Source of the DNA: Bacteroidia bacterium
Lineage (GTDB): Bacteria; Bacteroidota; Bacteroidia; Cytophagales; Cyclobacteriaceae
NCBI GenBank assembly: GCA_030432655.1
Contig: JAUILA010000003.1
Location: 124,001-188,000, forward strand
DNA length: 64,000 nucleotides
Direction of reading: 5' to 3'
The translations under genes were made by a program, and so were the position numbers. Positions 7,646 to 16,779 of the stretch are shown piece by piece. The notes under the pieces are model-generated. The model saw only the letters and a program-made list of their open reading frames with translations. It had not been told where the DNA came from and did no database searches. The first letter of the stretch is position 1. Each line of letters begins with the position of its first letter.

Positions 7646-10265
7646 GCGACCTCCGGAGATGGCAGACCGCCTGCTGGTGTGGTATTGCTCGGATCATTAT
7701 GCGGAAGAATTGATCGGAGATTTGCATGAATGGTATGGTTTCAACCGGTCAAGGCATGGAAAAACACGGGCAGACCTGATGTACTGGAGTGATGTCATCC
7801 GCCTGATGACACTGTACCGGTTCAAAACCTACAGCGAATTTTTTCAAAACTCAAATGACAACAACATGATTAAAAATCACATGGTCATCGCCTGGCGGCA
7901 CCTGACCAAAAAAAAGGAATTTGCCCTGATCAACCTCACCGGGTTGACAATTGGCATTTGTACAAGCCTGTTATTGCTCATATATGCGCAATACGAATTC
8001 AGTTATGATAAATTTCATGACGAGGCTGCTTCTGTTTACCGTGTTCACCAGGATCGGTACAACAACGGCGAATTAGCCACTGAGTGGGCTGCGGGAGCCA
8101 GTGCCATCGGGCCGGTACTTTCCGACAATATGCCTGAGATAAAAGAATATGTCAAGATGAACAATATCACCGGCGTATTGAGTCATGGAGAGAAATCATT
8201 TTTTGAGACAAAGGGTTATTTTGCCACTCCCTCATTCTTCGGCGTTTTCACGGTTTCTGTTGTAAACGGATCGTACGAACAGTTTGATGAGCCCTTTAAG
8301 ATTGCCCTTTCTGAAAAAGCAGCAAACAAGTACTTTGGGGAGGAGGATGCTGTGGGACAGGTACTGACGTTTAATGGTCGGGATAATTATGATGTGGTAG
8401 CTGTTTACCAGGACATCCCTGACAATTCTCACTTTGATATAGATGTTCTCTTTTCATTCCAGACCGCTATTTCCATAATGGGGGAACAGTTTGATACGGA
8501 ATGGAACTGGGATGGCTTTTACACATACCTGGAACTGGATGAGGGTACCGATCCGATTGCCTTTGAAGCAAAAATTAACGGGTTCATTGAGGATGAACGC
8601 GGGGACCTGATGCGGGCAGATAATGTCTGGGCAGATTATTCCCTGATGGCACTCCCCGATATTCATCTAAATTCCAACCGCATGATGGAATTTGAACCCA
8701 ATGGAAATGAACAATCCGTTGTTTTTCTGGTCATCATCGCGGGCATTATTCTGCTCATTGCCTGGGTTAATTATATCAACCTGGCTACGGCCAAATCCCT
8801 GGAACGCGCAAAGGAGGTGGGGATTCGGAAAGTTATGGGGTCCCAGAAAAATCAACTGGTCATCCAGTTCCTGAGTGAGTCATTCATTCTTAACGTACTG
8901 GCACTGCTGGTTGCTATTCTGCTGGCGTACCTTCTGCTTCCCTGGTTCAACGAATTTACCGGGCGTGCCATAGTATTTCCGTTTTCTTCCGTTTTCTTCT
9001 GGTGGTTTTGCCTTACGGTGGTACTCGTCGGGGGAATTTTATCCGGAATTTATCCATCCTTTGTTCTCTCCGGATTCAACCCTGTCAGTGTGCTTAAAGG
9101 AAAACTTACAGGTACCTCCGGCGGTCAGCTGATGAGAAAATCCCTGGTTGTCTTCCAGTTTGCTGCATCCATCATATTGCTCATCTGCACTTATGCCATC
9201 TATTCCCAAATATCCTATATGCAGAATGAACAACTTGGGATCGACATCGACCGGACCCTCGTGGTACGCGGACCGGAAATTGTGGACAGCACCTACCTTG
9301 ACAGGTTTAATGGTTTTAAAGATAATTTACAGAAAGAAAGCAGCATTCAGGAAATAGCTTCCTCGTCCAGTATCCCCGGTGAGCGGCCGGAATGGAACGC
9401 AGGTGGTATCCGCTTGCTGGATAAACCCGAGAATGAAACCAATCAGTACCGTATTATCGGAATGGATGAAGGCTACATTGATTTTTACGGACTGGAAATA
9501 CTGACCGGCAGAAAATTCAGTGCTGCTAATTCGGGCGAAACAGGCAACGTTCTCCTGAATGAATCAGGTGCCCGTCTAATGGGTTTTAAAAATTATGAAG
9601 ATGCACTGAATAAGCAGATACTGTTTTGGGGGGATACCTTTAACATAATCGGAGTGGCAAAGGATTATCATCACGAATCACTAAAGCAGTCTTATGACCC
9701 TTACATTTTCCGTTATTCTCCTGGATTCAGGGCCAACTACTCTATCCGCATCAGCAGCAACGATCTTAGAGAAACGATAGACATGATAGAAGATGAATGG
9801 AATCAGTCGTTTGCCGGTAATCCTTATGATTATTTTTTCCTGGATGACTTTTTTAATAAGCAGTACGAATCAGAAGTACGATTTGGCAATGTCGTCGCCT
9901 TGTTTGCGATTGTCGCAATCATTATCGCATGTCTTGGCTTGTTTGGCCTGACCTTATTCACCGCTATGAACCGCACAAGGGAAATAGGGATACGAAAGGT
10001 ACTCGGAGCCTCCGTGCAGCGGATTCTCCTGTTGCTCACACGGGATTTTTCAACCCTGATCATCATTGCCGCTATTATCGCAGTCCCTGCTGCCTGGTTC
10101 ATTCTGCGGGCATGGCTGGAGAATTTCCCATACCGCATTGAATTATCTCTTTGGGTATTCCTGGTTCCGGTTGTTTTACTGATATTGATTTCCCTGGTTT
10201 CCGTAGGATTTCACACATTAAAGGCGGCACTGCAACCTCCGATCAATTCAATAAAGGACGAATGA
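7638..10265 (+). CDS. MacB/FtsX-type ABC transporter permease with N-terminal permease prefix domain 2
   Basis: An 875-residue inner-membrane permease. Residues 1-75 match the small cytoplasmic permease prefix domain 2 (ADRLLVWYC, ELIGDLHEWYG). A first transmembrane helix near residue 100 is followed by a MacB-type periplasmic core, a three-helix FtsX domain at about 365-490, a second periplasmic core, and a C-terminal FtsX domain. The coupling-helix motif REIGIRKVLGAS occurs in the C-terminal half and its counterpart KEVGIRKVMGSQ in the first, so this is a duplicated permease. No ATPase gene is adjacent. Such PadR/permease pairs are common in Cytophagales; the substrate is unknown. Confidence 0.92.
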   Translation: MAERPPEMADRLLVWYCSDHYAEELIGDLHEWYGFNRSRHGKTRADLMYWSDVIRLMTLYRFKTYSEFFQNSNDNNMIKNHMVIAWRHLTKKKEFALINLTGLTIGICTSLLLLIYAQYEFSYDKFHDEAASVYRVHQDRYNNGELATEWAAGASAIGPVLSDNMPEIKEYVKMNNITGVLSHGEKSFFETKGYFATPSFFGVFTVSVVNGSYEQFDEPFKIALSEKAANKYFGEEDAVGQVLTFNGRDNYDVVAVYQDIPDNSHFDIDVLFSFQTAISIMGEQFDTEWNWDGFYTYLELDEGTDPIAFEAKINGFIEDERGDLMRADNVWADYSLMALPDIHLNSNRMMEFEPNGNEQSVVFLVIIAGIILLIAWVNYINLATAKSLERAKEVGIRKVMGSQKNQLVIQFLSESFILNVLALLVAILLAYLLLPWFNEFTGRAIVFPFSSVFFWWFCLTVVLVGGILSGIYPSFVLSGFNPVSVLKGKLTGTSGGQLMRKSLVVFQFAASIILLICTYAIYSQISYMQNEQLGIDIDRTLVVRGPEIVDSTYLDRFNGFKDNLQKESSIQEIASSSSIPGERPEWNAGGIRLLDKPENETNQYRIIGMDEGYIDFYGLEILTGRKFSAANSGETGNVLLNESGARLMGFKNYEDALNKQILFWGDTFNIIGVAKDYHHESLKQSYDPYIFRYSPGFRANYSIRISSNDLRETIDMIEDEWNQSFAGNPYDYFFLDDFFNKQYESEVRFGNVVALFAIVAIIIACLGLFGLTLFTAMNRTREIGIRKVLGASVQRILLLLTRDFSTLIIIAAIIAVPAAWFILRAWLENFPYRIELSLWVFLVPVVLLILISLVSVGFHTLKAALQPPINSIKDE

Positions 10266-10318
10266 TCCGGTAGACCGGACAGAACCGGAAGAAGCCGTTC
10301 AAACTGGTATATGTCTCA

Positions 10319-10363
10319 GCAAATAACGATCTTCGTATTAAGATGCAAAGGATCGTTATTTGC
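10319..10363 (+). promoter_or_regulatory. 13-bp perfect inverted repeat enclosing the start codon of the response regulator
   Basis: GCAAATAACGATC at 10319-10331 is perfectly complementary to GATCGTTATTTGC at 10351-10363, with a 19-base loop. The ATG of the downstream gene (10343) lies in the loop and the right arm encodes its residues 3-7. No good ribosome binding sequence is visible upstream. The arrangement could fold in the mRNA and limit initiation, or be a DNA-binding palindrome for autoregulation. Confidence 0.6.
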
Positions 10364-10696
10364 GAAGACCAGCCGGACATCAGCCTGCTGCTGCAGCTGA
10401 TATTCAGGAAAAAAGGGTATGAAAGTATTGTGATTGACGAACTGACTTCTGTCCGGCAAATCACCGATGAGCAACCGGATCTGATCCTGATGGACCTCAA
10501 AATGCCGGGGATAAGCGGGATTGAAGCGGTTAAGCAGCTAAAGGAGAATAATGAAACAGCGGCAATACCCGTTGTCCTGGTTTCAGGAAATGCCGAATTA
10601 CAATCCATTGCTGAAGATTTGGGTGTGGATTACTTGCTGAAACCTTTTGAGGTAAAAGATGTTCTGGAAATTGTTACCAGGCACATCGGTCAATAG
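10343..10696 (+). CDS. Single-domain response regulator (receiver only, CheY/DivK-like)
   Basis: A 117-residue receiver with no output domain. The acidic pocket is in IVICEDQPD, the phospho-acceptor aspartate in LILMDLKMPG, the Thr/Ser position in VVLVSGN and the conserved lysine in LLKPFEV. It would act by protein-protein contact, as a phosphate relay or sink. It runs convergently toward the hybrid histidine kinase, with two bases between the stops, which makes that kinase its likely partner. The start codon sits in a hairpin loop (10319-10363). Confidence 0.92.
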   Translation: MQRIVICEDQPDISLLLQLIFRKKGYESIVIDELTSVRQITDEQPDLILMDLKMPGISGIEAVKQLKENNETAAIPVVLVSGNAELQSIAEDLGVDYLLKPFEVKDVLEIVTRHIGQ

Positions 10697-10698
10697 TT

Positions 10699-13650
10699 TC
10701 AAACCTTGTTCAATATCTGCACCAGGTCGCTCAGTTTTACCGGCTTATTCAAATGATAATCGAAACCCGCACTTTTAGATTTAAGTTGGGCGCTTAGATG
10801 ACCGTACCCGGTATGGGCTATAAAGACAGCATCCGGGAGGATCTCTTTTACCTTTCGAATCAATTCATATCCACTCATGTCAGGCAATCCGATATCCATA
10901 ATCAACACCTCAGGTGAATAGTCTGCCAGCTGCTGCAGCGTATCCTCAGCTGATACTGCAGTTCTCACGTGACAGCCCGACTTTTTTAATAATGCTTCTA
11001 GTCCCCTCGCGGCATCCTTATTATCTTCAACTATAAGAATACTCAGATCTTGACGAATAATGTCCTGGGTAACTGGATCCGGATCATTTATGACAGGAGT
11101 CATGTCATGCAATACGGGGATTTCCACAATAAATTCACTGCCCTTATCCAGTCCGGCACTGAACACATGAATGGTGCCCCCGTGCATTTCAACAAATTGC
11201 CTTACCAGTGATAATCCGATACCCAGTCCGCGGTTTTCAGGGTTCTCCACCTGTTCAAATGGGTCAAAAATTCTCTGCTTCATTTCTGATGACAAGCCAA
11301 TGCCTGTATCGGAAATTGTAAGTATCGCATTTCCTGTAGCTCCTTTTTCCAGTGATACGGTGATCCTGCCTCCTTTTGGTGTAAACTTATAAGCGTTTGT
11401 CAGGAGGTTGGAAATGATCTGTTCCATTCGAGTGCCGTCGGCATTTACCACAAGGTTTGGTGGAGGCGCTTTAATGATAAATTCCTGTTCCTTCCGTTCC
11501 ATCAGGGAGCGGTTGCTTTGAACGACCGACAGGTATATAGAAGAAAGATTCACCGGGCGCTTGTCCAGGCGGATTTTACCTCGTTCGATCCGGGTGAGAT
11601 CAAGCAGATCATCCAGCAGGGAGGACATTTGGCTGACCCCATGAGACATTATCCGAAGTTCTTCCAGATGTTCATTCTCCAGTTGTAATAATTGAATTCC
11701 CCCGCTGATCGATGCCAGCGGATTCCTTAATTCATGACCCAGTGTAGCCAGGAATTCGTTCTTTTTAGCATTGGTGTTTTCCAGTTCACGGACGGCATTC
11801 TGTAGTGAGTTTTCCAGTTCTTTTCTCGCCGTAATATCTATAACCAGTCCGATCATTTTTTCAGGAACACCATCCTGAAACAATACCTGCCCGCTGCTTT
11901 CGACATAAGCTATCTCTCCGGTCTTCATATTCACCACCCGGTACTCACACCAGTAATGTCCGTCGCCCGTTGGATCCGAGGCTTTTGCGATAGCTTTCCT
12001 GGTTTCTTCCCGGTCATCTTCGTGAACACCTGACCAGAAGTCTTCCTGGGTGACTTTATCTTCCAGGGGAATCCCCCAAATCAATTTCAGCATCGCATCC
12101 CATTCTGTTTTTTCCACCTGAAGAAAATACTCAAAGGTGCCCACGTTCCCTGAGTTCTTGGCAATTCTCAGCTTTTGCTCACTTTCATAAAATGCCTTCT
12201 CCGTCTCCAGTTGCTGGGTGATATCGGTATTCGTACCGAACCAGTTGATGACTTCACCAGCTTCATTCCGGATAGGCCGTGCACGGGAAAGAAACCACCG
12301 GTAGCTCCCGTCGTATTTTCTCAATGGAAAAGTATCTTCCCATTCCTCTTTATTTTCGAAGGCCTTTTTAAGTTTTTTAACAACACGGTCAACATGATCC
12401 GGATGATGCACTTGCATCCAGCCCCATCCTTCCATCTCTTCCAGGGTTGTTCCTGTGTAGTTAAACCAGCGATCATTGTACCAGAAAATCCATCCGTTTG
12501 CGTCTGTCATCCAGGCGAGCTGCGGGATCGAATTGGCCATGGTTCGAAACTGACTCTCACTTTTATTTAGCTGTTCCCGAATCCGCTTGTATTTAAGGGC
12601 AGTGGAGAGCATGTTGGCAACTGAAAGTAAAAAATTAGCATCATCCTGGGTAAAAATCCGTTCACGCTTCGTGTGTACACCGAACACCCCGAATACCGGG
12701 TCACTGTGGTTAATAACACAGCTCATACCGCTGACCACCTGGTGATCCTTAAAAAGCGGGGATCCGGTAAAGCGGGTTTCTTTATGAATATCCTGAACAA
12801 TGATGGTATCTTCACGCATCAGGGTAAATCCGGCCTGGGAATCCCTGCTGTCGGGTACAGTTACCTCACCTGCCTTTCTCTCTTTCCAGCCCACCCCGTT
12901 TATTAATAAAAAATTGTGTTGTTCAGGCTGGTGTTTCAGAATTTTGCCGTAATCCGCTCCTAACGTTTCTACTACCCGCTCAAGTGCCGTCTGAAATAAT
13001 TCGTCGGGCTCTACCCCACTCAGTGCCAGTAAACTGAGTTCTGCCACTACCTCCTGCTGCTTTTCCCTGGTCAGAGCTCTTTTTTTGAGCTCTTTCAGCC
13101 TATCATTTTTTCCAGACCTCTTATTTCCTTTGGCAAGTTTGACGGGTTGCAGATCAAAGTCCTCCAGCGGGAGTACGAGCTCTGCCATATCAGCAAACTC
13201 CTTTAAAAAAGACTTACTCCCATAAACCACTCCACCCGCTCCTTTAATCAGCGTGAGACCGGTCTTACCCTGCCGGCCCACGACAATTCCGGTTCCGCGC
13301 GGGCCATAATTTTCGGCGACAGATTTAAAGAAACAATCAGCCGGGGAAAGCAAGCCACAGTACTGACGGCTGACAAGGTGACCATCAGATATTTGCGGAA
13401 ACAATTCGGGATCGGAATAATAAATCCTCCCTTCATTTAACGGAGCAGGTCCGCGATCACCACTTACAAGTATGAGCTGTGACCCTTCCAGCTGTGGAAG
13501 AATCTCTTTTTGAACACTCAAAGGGATTAACAAGATGATGATGGAGTTGGTCATCCGTAGTACATCACCAAGTAACCTGTCCGGCAATGGCTCAGCAGCA
13601 TAGATTCCAATGAATGTCCTGGAGAGTATTTCTTTATCTGTGCTCTTCAT
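10699..13650 (-). CDS. Hybrid sensor histidine kinase: decayed CheB-like domain, GAF, PAS, PAS, HisKA, HATPase, receiver
   Basis: A 983-residue soluble hybrid kinase with no transmembrane segment. Residues about 35-165 resemble the C-terminal half of a CheB methylesterase (SPADCFFKSVAENYG, then GIVVGRQGKTGLTLIKGAGG and VLPLEDF), but the catalytic Ser/His part is missing and the Asp position of the family TGMGxDG loop reads GRQGKTG. A coiled linker leads to GAF (about 205-352), PAS (365-485) and PAS-PAC (490-612). The phospho-accepting H639 is in LGHELRNPL; the ATPase has GIGLS and GLGIGLSLV. A C-terminal receiver (about 868-983) has IMDIGLPD and NKPVKL. The facing receiver gene at 10343 is its probable partner. 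Confidence 0.9.
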   Translation of the reverse strand: MKSTDKEILSRTFIGIYAAEPLPDRLLGDVLRMTNSIIILLIPLSVQKEILPQLEGSQLILVSGDRGPAPLNEGRIYYSDPELFPQISDGHLVSRQYCGLLSPADCFFKSVAENYGPRGTGIVVGRQGKTGLTLIKGAGGVVYGSKSFLKEFADMAELVLPLEDFDLQPVKLAKGNKRSGKNDRLKELKKRALTREKQQEVVAELSLLALSGVEPDELFQTALERVVETLGADYGKILKHQPEQHNFLLINGVGWKERKAGEVTVPDSRDSQAGFTLMREDTIIVQDIHKETRFTGSPLFKDHQVVSGMSCVINHSDPVFGVFGVHTKRERIFTQDDANFLLSVANMLSTALKYKRIREQLNKSESQFRTMANSIPQLAWMTDANGWIFWYNDRWFNYTGTTLEEMEGWGWMQVHHPDHVDRVVKKLKKAFENKEEWEDTFPLRKYDGSYRWFLSRARPIRNEAGEVINWFGTNTDITQQLETEKAFYESEQKLRIAKNSGNVGTFEYFLQVEKTEWDAMLKLIWGIPLEDKVTQEDFWSGVHEDDREETRKAIAKASDPTGDGHYWCEYRVVNMKTGEIAYVESSGQVLFQDGVPEKMIGLVIDITARKELENSLQNAVRELENTNAKKNEFLATLGHELRNPLASISGGIQLLQLENEHLEELRIMSHGVSQMSSLLDDLLDLTRIERGKIRLDKRPVNLSSIYLSVVQSNRSLMERKEQEFIIKAPPPNLVVNADGTRMEQIISNLLTNAYKFTPKGGRITVSLEKGATGNAILTISDTGIGLSSEMKQRIFDPFEQVENPENRGLGIGLSLVRQFVEMHGGTIHVFSAGLDKGSEFIVEIPVLHDMTPVINDPDPVTQDIIRQDLSILIVEDNKDAARGLEALLKKSGCHVRTAVSAEDTLQQLADYSPEVLIMDIGLPDMSGYELIRKVKEILPDAVFIAHTGYGHLSAQLKSKSAGFDYHLNKPVKLSDLVQILNKV

Positions 13651-13728
13651 CCTGTATTCTCCATATTTACAAAAAATTATCAGTTATCCAACATGCAGCG
13701 GAGAACTAAACGGAGATGCCCAAATTGA

Positions 13729-14733
13729 TCATTCAGCAGGTCTGCCGAGCCGGGAAATTAATCTGTCAGGTTCATCCACGTAAAACAGTAATTTACGTAC
13801 CTGCTTTTTTCTTCCGTATAATGAGGTCAGTTCTGTTTCCGTATCAAGAATGACTGCCAGGTTATATTCCTCTAATTCTCCTAGTAAGGAACAATTCGAA
13901 AATTCATTCATATTCGGGACCGAACCCTGAATTTTTTCAATGCTAACTATTGAATTCAGCGGAATGTTTGCTTCTGCCACAATACCGTACCTCAGTTTCA
14001 GAAAATCCTGTGTCAGGATCACCGGTCGATCCGGGATAGATTTTAAAATTCCCAGGATCTGGAAGAAAGTATACAGACTGAGACCGGTCAGAATCCAGGC
14101 GGCAATTTCTGACCAGCGAACAAGGACGAGGTGGAAAATGAATGTCTCAGCCAGTGTTAAAAATGAAATAACAACCAGCAATAAACGAATATTGCTGTTT
14201 TTGTAGTTCGTGAATTCTTCGTTATTGTAACTGCGCGAACCCCATCGAAAGATCGCATAATAAATAACTGCAATTTCCATGGCCAGCACGTTGGCTGCAA
14301 CCCCGGGAAGTACCTCACCACAGGCCTTAGCCAGGGAAGAAAAGAAATCCAATTCTTTTCTCTTATGAAGATAATTGCCCCGCACACGACGCACCTTCAA
14401 AATAACAACAAATACTACTGCCAACTCAATTAAGGGCAGAAGGTAGTTTCTGAAGAATTGCAGAATCTGCTGATTGGCAGGTGGTATAATGAATAGCCCG
14501 ACAACAAGTCCGCCGATAATCACCGGTAACATGGTGAATTTAGGTATCTCCGTAGTCCTGATGAGCAGGAAATAAACAAACGGAACCACAATCAAAAGAT
14601 CCAGCGAAATCCCGACAAAAATCAATTCCTTGTCAGGATGTGTGATGGCAATATCTGCAAGTAAATAAAGAATCAGGAACAGGACAGGAACCGGGAATAT
14701 CCTGATAAACGGATTACTTAATGTTTTGACCAT
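13729..14733 (-). CDS. Membrane protein with C-terminal PH-like domain, function unknown
   Basis: 334 residues. Hydrophobic segments suggest seven or eight transmembrane helices within residues 10-245. After these, about 250-330 (RPVILTQDFLKLRYGIVAEANIPLNSIVSIEKI) looks like a bacterial PH-type beta domain on the cytoplasmic side. I do not recognise a named family. It lies downstream of the arsenic genes on the same strand, but a promoter candidate just before it suggests separate expression. A link to arsenic is not supported by the sequence. Confidence 0.75.
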   Translation of the reverse strand: MVKTLSNPFIRIFPVPVLFLILYLLADIAITHPDKELIFVGISLDLLIVVPFVYFLLIRTTEIPKFTMLPVIIGGLVVGLFIIPPANQQILQFFRNYLLPLIELAVVFVVILKVRRVRGNYLHKRKELDFFSSLAKACGEVLPGVAANVLAMEIAVIYYAIFRWGSRSYNNEEFTNYKNSNIRLLLVVISFLTLAETFIFHLVLVRWSEIAAWILTGLSLYTFFQILGILKSIPDRPVILTQDFLKLRYGIVAEANIPLNSIVSIEKIQGSVPNMNEFSNCSLLGELEEYNLAVILDTETELTSLYGRKKQVRKLLFYVDEPDRLISRLGRPAE

Positions 14734-14753
14734 AATTGTAGATCGAACTATGG

Positions 14754-14785
14754 TAAAATTACTAAATTATTCCCGCATGCTTAAA
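14754..14785 (-). promoter_or_regulatory. Candidate Bacteroidota promoter before the membrane PH-like gene
   Basis: On the minus strand TTTA (14785-14782) is followed after 20 bases by TAATTTTA (14761-14754), close to the TTTG / TAnnTTTG consensus at normal spacing. It begins at the very end of the upstream ArsC-like gene and lies about 20 bases before the ATG at 14733. Recognised by eye only. Confidence 0.4.
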
Positions 14786-15488
14786 CCAGGGACATCATAT
14801 AAAACATCTCCCGCGCAATCTGCCGGCAACGTTCATCATACACATCTGATTCCTTATCCGTACTATCCGATTCCTTCGGATCATCATAAGGAAGAGAAAC
14901 ACGTAATTCCGCACCAGGAATGAACGGACAATTACGATCTGCATCCGAACAGGTCATTACTGCGGCAAAGTGATCGGACGGGTTTTCAGGATCATCATAC
15001 TTTTTGGAAAAGGCAATCATAGGTGCTGCTGATTCAGAATAACGAACCTGGTATTTTGGATTATCACTATTATTCCCGGAAATAGTAAATCCGGCACGTT
15101 CCATGGCAGCCACCGCCCTTGGGTTAAATGCAGTAGCCTCGGTACCCCCCGAATAGGAATAATAATTTCCGCTTATTTTATAATATACAGAGGCTGCCTG
15201 TGACCACAATTGCCCCATATGACTGCGCCTGCTGTTATGTGTACAAATATACGTAAGGTGTGAATCCCGTCCGTCAGCTGTATTTCCTCTTATATAATCT
15301 GCTAACGTCCCGAGTTGTTCCTTTCTTTCTTCCGGAATGGAATCAAATTCTGTAATTAAGCCGGAAATATAAGAGGTCAGGCTGGCATTCATCACAATGT
15401 CAGCATCAGGGTTCTCATTCATATGACTTGGATTTTGAGTACATCCTGACCAGGTAATGGCCAGGATGATACCTATAATTTTTCTCAT
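14781..15488 (-). CDS. Exported ArsC-like protein of the low-molecular-weight phosphatase fold
   Basis: 235 residues. The core fold is that of low-molecular-weight tyrosine phosphatases and thioredoxin-coupled arsenate reductases: the P-loop CTHNSRRS (CX5R) at about residue 83, and a later MTCSDADRNCPFIPG segment with the redox-type cysteines and the D-P-like acid loop. It is the third gene of arsR-arsM-arsC order with a 12-base gap, so a role with arsenic is likely. The first 16 residues are hydrophobic and end at WSGC, a weak lipobox, so the protein appears exported, which is odd for a cytoplasmic reductase. Function as an arsenate reductase is inferred. Confidence 0.8.
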   Translation of the reverse strand: MRKIIGIILAITWSGCTQNPSHMNENPDADIVMNASLTSYISGLITEFDSIPEERKEQLGTLADYIRGNTADGRDSHLTYICTHNSRRSHMGQLWSQAASVYYKISGNYYSYSGGTEATAFNPRAVAAMERAGFTISGNNSDNPKYQVRYSESAAPMIAFSKKYDDPENPSDHFAAVMTCSDADRNCPFIPGAELRVSLPYDDPKESDSTDKESDVYDERCRQIAREMFYMMSLV

Positions 15489-15500
15489 TTTACAAATCTT

Positions 15501-16379
15501 TTAACAGCAATCGGGTCCGCAACATGGTTCCTCTACAGCCGATTGGACCTGCTTCTTCTTATCCGCCATTCCCGGTTTCACGGCAAAGACTGATATACTG
15601 AAAATCCCTGTCTTATGATTACGGAGGTCTGCAAGTTCCTCTTCATCCAGGTATTTCACTAAAATATCATCAGGGAGTTCGATTACCTTCTCCTTCAATA
15701 TCTCTATATTTTCAAAACCTGATTCACGGATTATTTCCAGGTACTCCTCTTTCTGAATGGCACCTGAAACGCATCCTGCATACATTTCGGCATCCGTCCG
15801 AAGTTTTTCAGGTAAATCACCGGAGAGAACGATGTCCGATATGCTGAAATGCCCGCCGGGCTTTAATACCCTGAATATTTCATGCATTACCTTTTGTTTG
15901 TCCGGAACCAGGTTTAATACACAATTACTGACAATTACATCCGCCTCCGAATCAGCCGCTGGCATATCCTCAATATCTCCCTGTCTGAATTCAACATTAT
16001 TATAATTCAGTTTATTAGCATTCTCCCTTGCCTTATTGATCATCTCGGGAGTAAAGTCTATCCCAATCACCTTGCCCTCCGAACCGGTCTCGTAGCGTGC
16101 AACGAAACAATCATTTCCTGCGCCTGACCCAAGGTCAATAACTGTATCACCCCGGGAGATTCTGGCAAATTGGGTTGGAAGGCCGCACCCTAATCCCAGA
16201 TCAGCATTCGATTCATATCCCTCGACCGAAGAATAGTCGTCCGTCATGATATTGTAAATTTTTTTACTGCCATCGGTAGCTCCGCAGCACGATGCAGCAT
16301 TTTCCGCCCGTCCCTGGCCTGCAATGCGTGCGTAGCGCTCGCGTACATCCTGTTTGATTTGTTCGTTTGTCATGCTCAT
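15501..16379 (-). CDS. arsM: Arsenite S-adenosylmethionine methyltransferase ArsM
   Basis: ArsM methylates trivalent arsenic using SAM. The 292-residue protein has the SAM-binding motif VIDLGSGAGNDCF, and arsenite-type cysteines: the N-terminal SCCGATDG pair, a middle VSNCVLNLVP and AGCVSG. The C-terminal tail ends in a double cysteine pair (EEPCCGPDCC), a feature seen in many ArsM proteins. A second ATG two codons in (MTNEQ) is an alternative start. An ArsR operator candidate lies 23 bases upstream of the start (16402-16422), so expression should respond to arsenite. Confidence 0.95.
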   Translation of the reverse strand: MSMTNEQIKQDVRERYARIAGQGRAENAASCCGATDGSKKIYNIMTDDYSSVEGYESNADLGLGCGLPTQFARISRGDTVIDLGSGAGNDCFVARYETGSEGKVIGIDFTPEMINKARENANKLNYNNVEFRQGDIEDMPAADSEADVIVSNCVLNLVPDKQKVMHEIFRVLKPGGHFSISDIVLSGDLPEKLRTDAEMYAGCVSGAIQKEEYLEIIRESGFENIEILKEKVIELPDDILVKYLDEEELADLRNHKTGIFSISVFAVKPGMADKKKQVQSAVEEPCCGPDCC

Positions 16380-16401
16380 ATCATTTTTAATTTAGTGCTT
16401 T

Positions 16402-16422
16402 ATTGCAATATTACGATGTAAT
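16402..16422. promoter_or_regulatory. ArsR operator candidate before arsM
   Basis: ATTGCAATATTACGATGTAAT matches the 21-base sequence before arsR (16780-16800) at 20 of 21 positions. Its ends form an imperfect palindrome, ATTGCA...TGTAAT. Read on the minus strand it contains TAATATTG (16413-16406), a near match to the -7 promoter box, so bound ArsR would block RNA polymerase. A TTTG lies only 13 bases further upstream, a poor spacing for the -33 box. Confidence 0.7.
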
Positions 16423-16435
16423 GGGTCAAATTTTT

Positions 16436-16765
16436 TTAACAACAGGTGTTCTTATCGGAGAATCTCTCAAACATAGCATTGAATTGATTTCTGACTTCCT
16501 TCCACCTATCGGCATCAATGCAGTAATTGATCCTCACCCCGTCAATGGTACCCCGGATCAAACCAATTTCCTTCAGCTCGCGCAGGTGCTGCGAAATTGT
16601 AGCCTGGGCCAGACCAAGTTCCTGCACCAGGTCTCCGTTAATACAGGCATTGGTTTTCAGGAGATATTCCAGGATCGCAACCCGCGCCGGGTGGGCAAAC
16701 GCCTTGGCTGCCACGGCCAGTGCGTTCTGTTCTTCTGTAAATAAATCCGTTCTCGTAAGTCCCAT
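16436..16765 (-). CDS. arsR: ArsR-family arsenic-responsive repressor
   Basis: A 109-residue winged-helix repressor. The start at 16765 ([13 protein letters not shown]) is preferred because longer versions run into the operator and promoter. The helix-turn-helix is [25 protein letters not shown]. Cysteines are at NACINGD in the N-terminal half, INYCID after the wing and a terminal NTCC pair; the C-terminal pair plus INYC could form a three-coordinate arsenite site, unlike the classical ELCVC motif, which is absent. It heads the arsM/ArsC-like genes. Confidence 0.92.
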   Translation of the reverse strand: MGLTRTDLFTEEQNALAVAAKAFAHPARVAILEYLLKTNACINGDLVQELGLAQATISQHLRELKEIGLIRGTIDGVRINYCIDADRWKEVRNQFNAMFERFSDKNTCC

Positions 16766-16779
16766 TATTAAATTATTAC

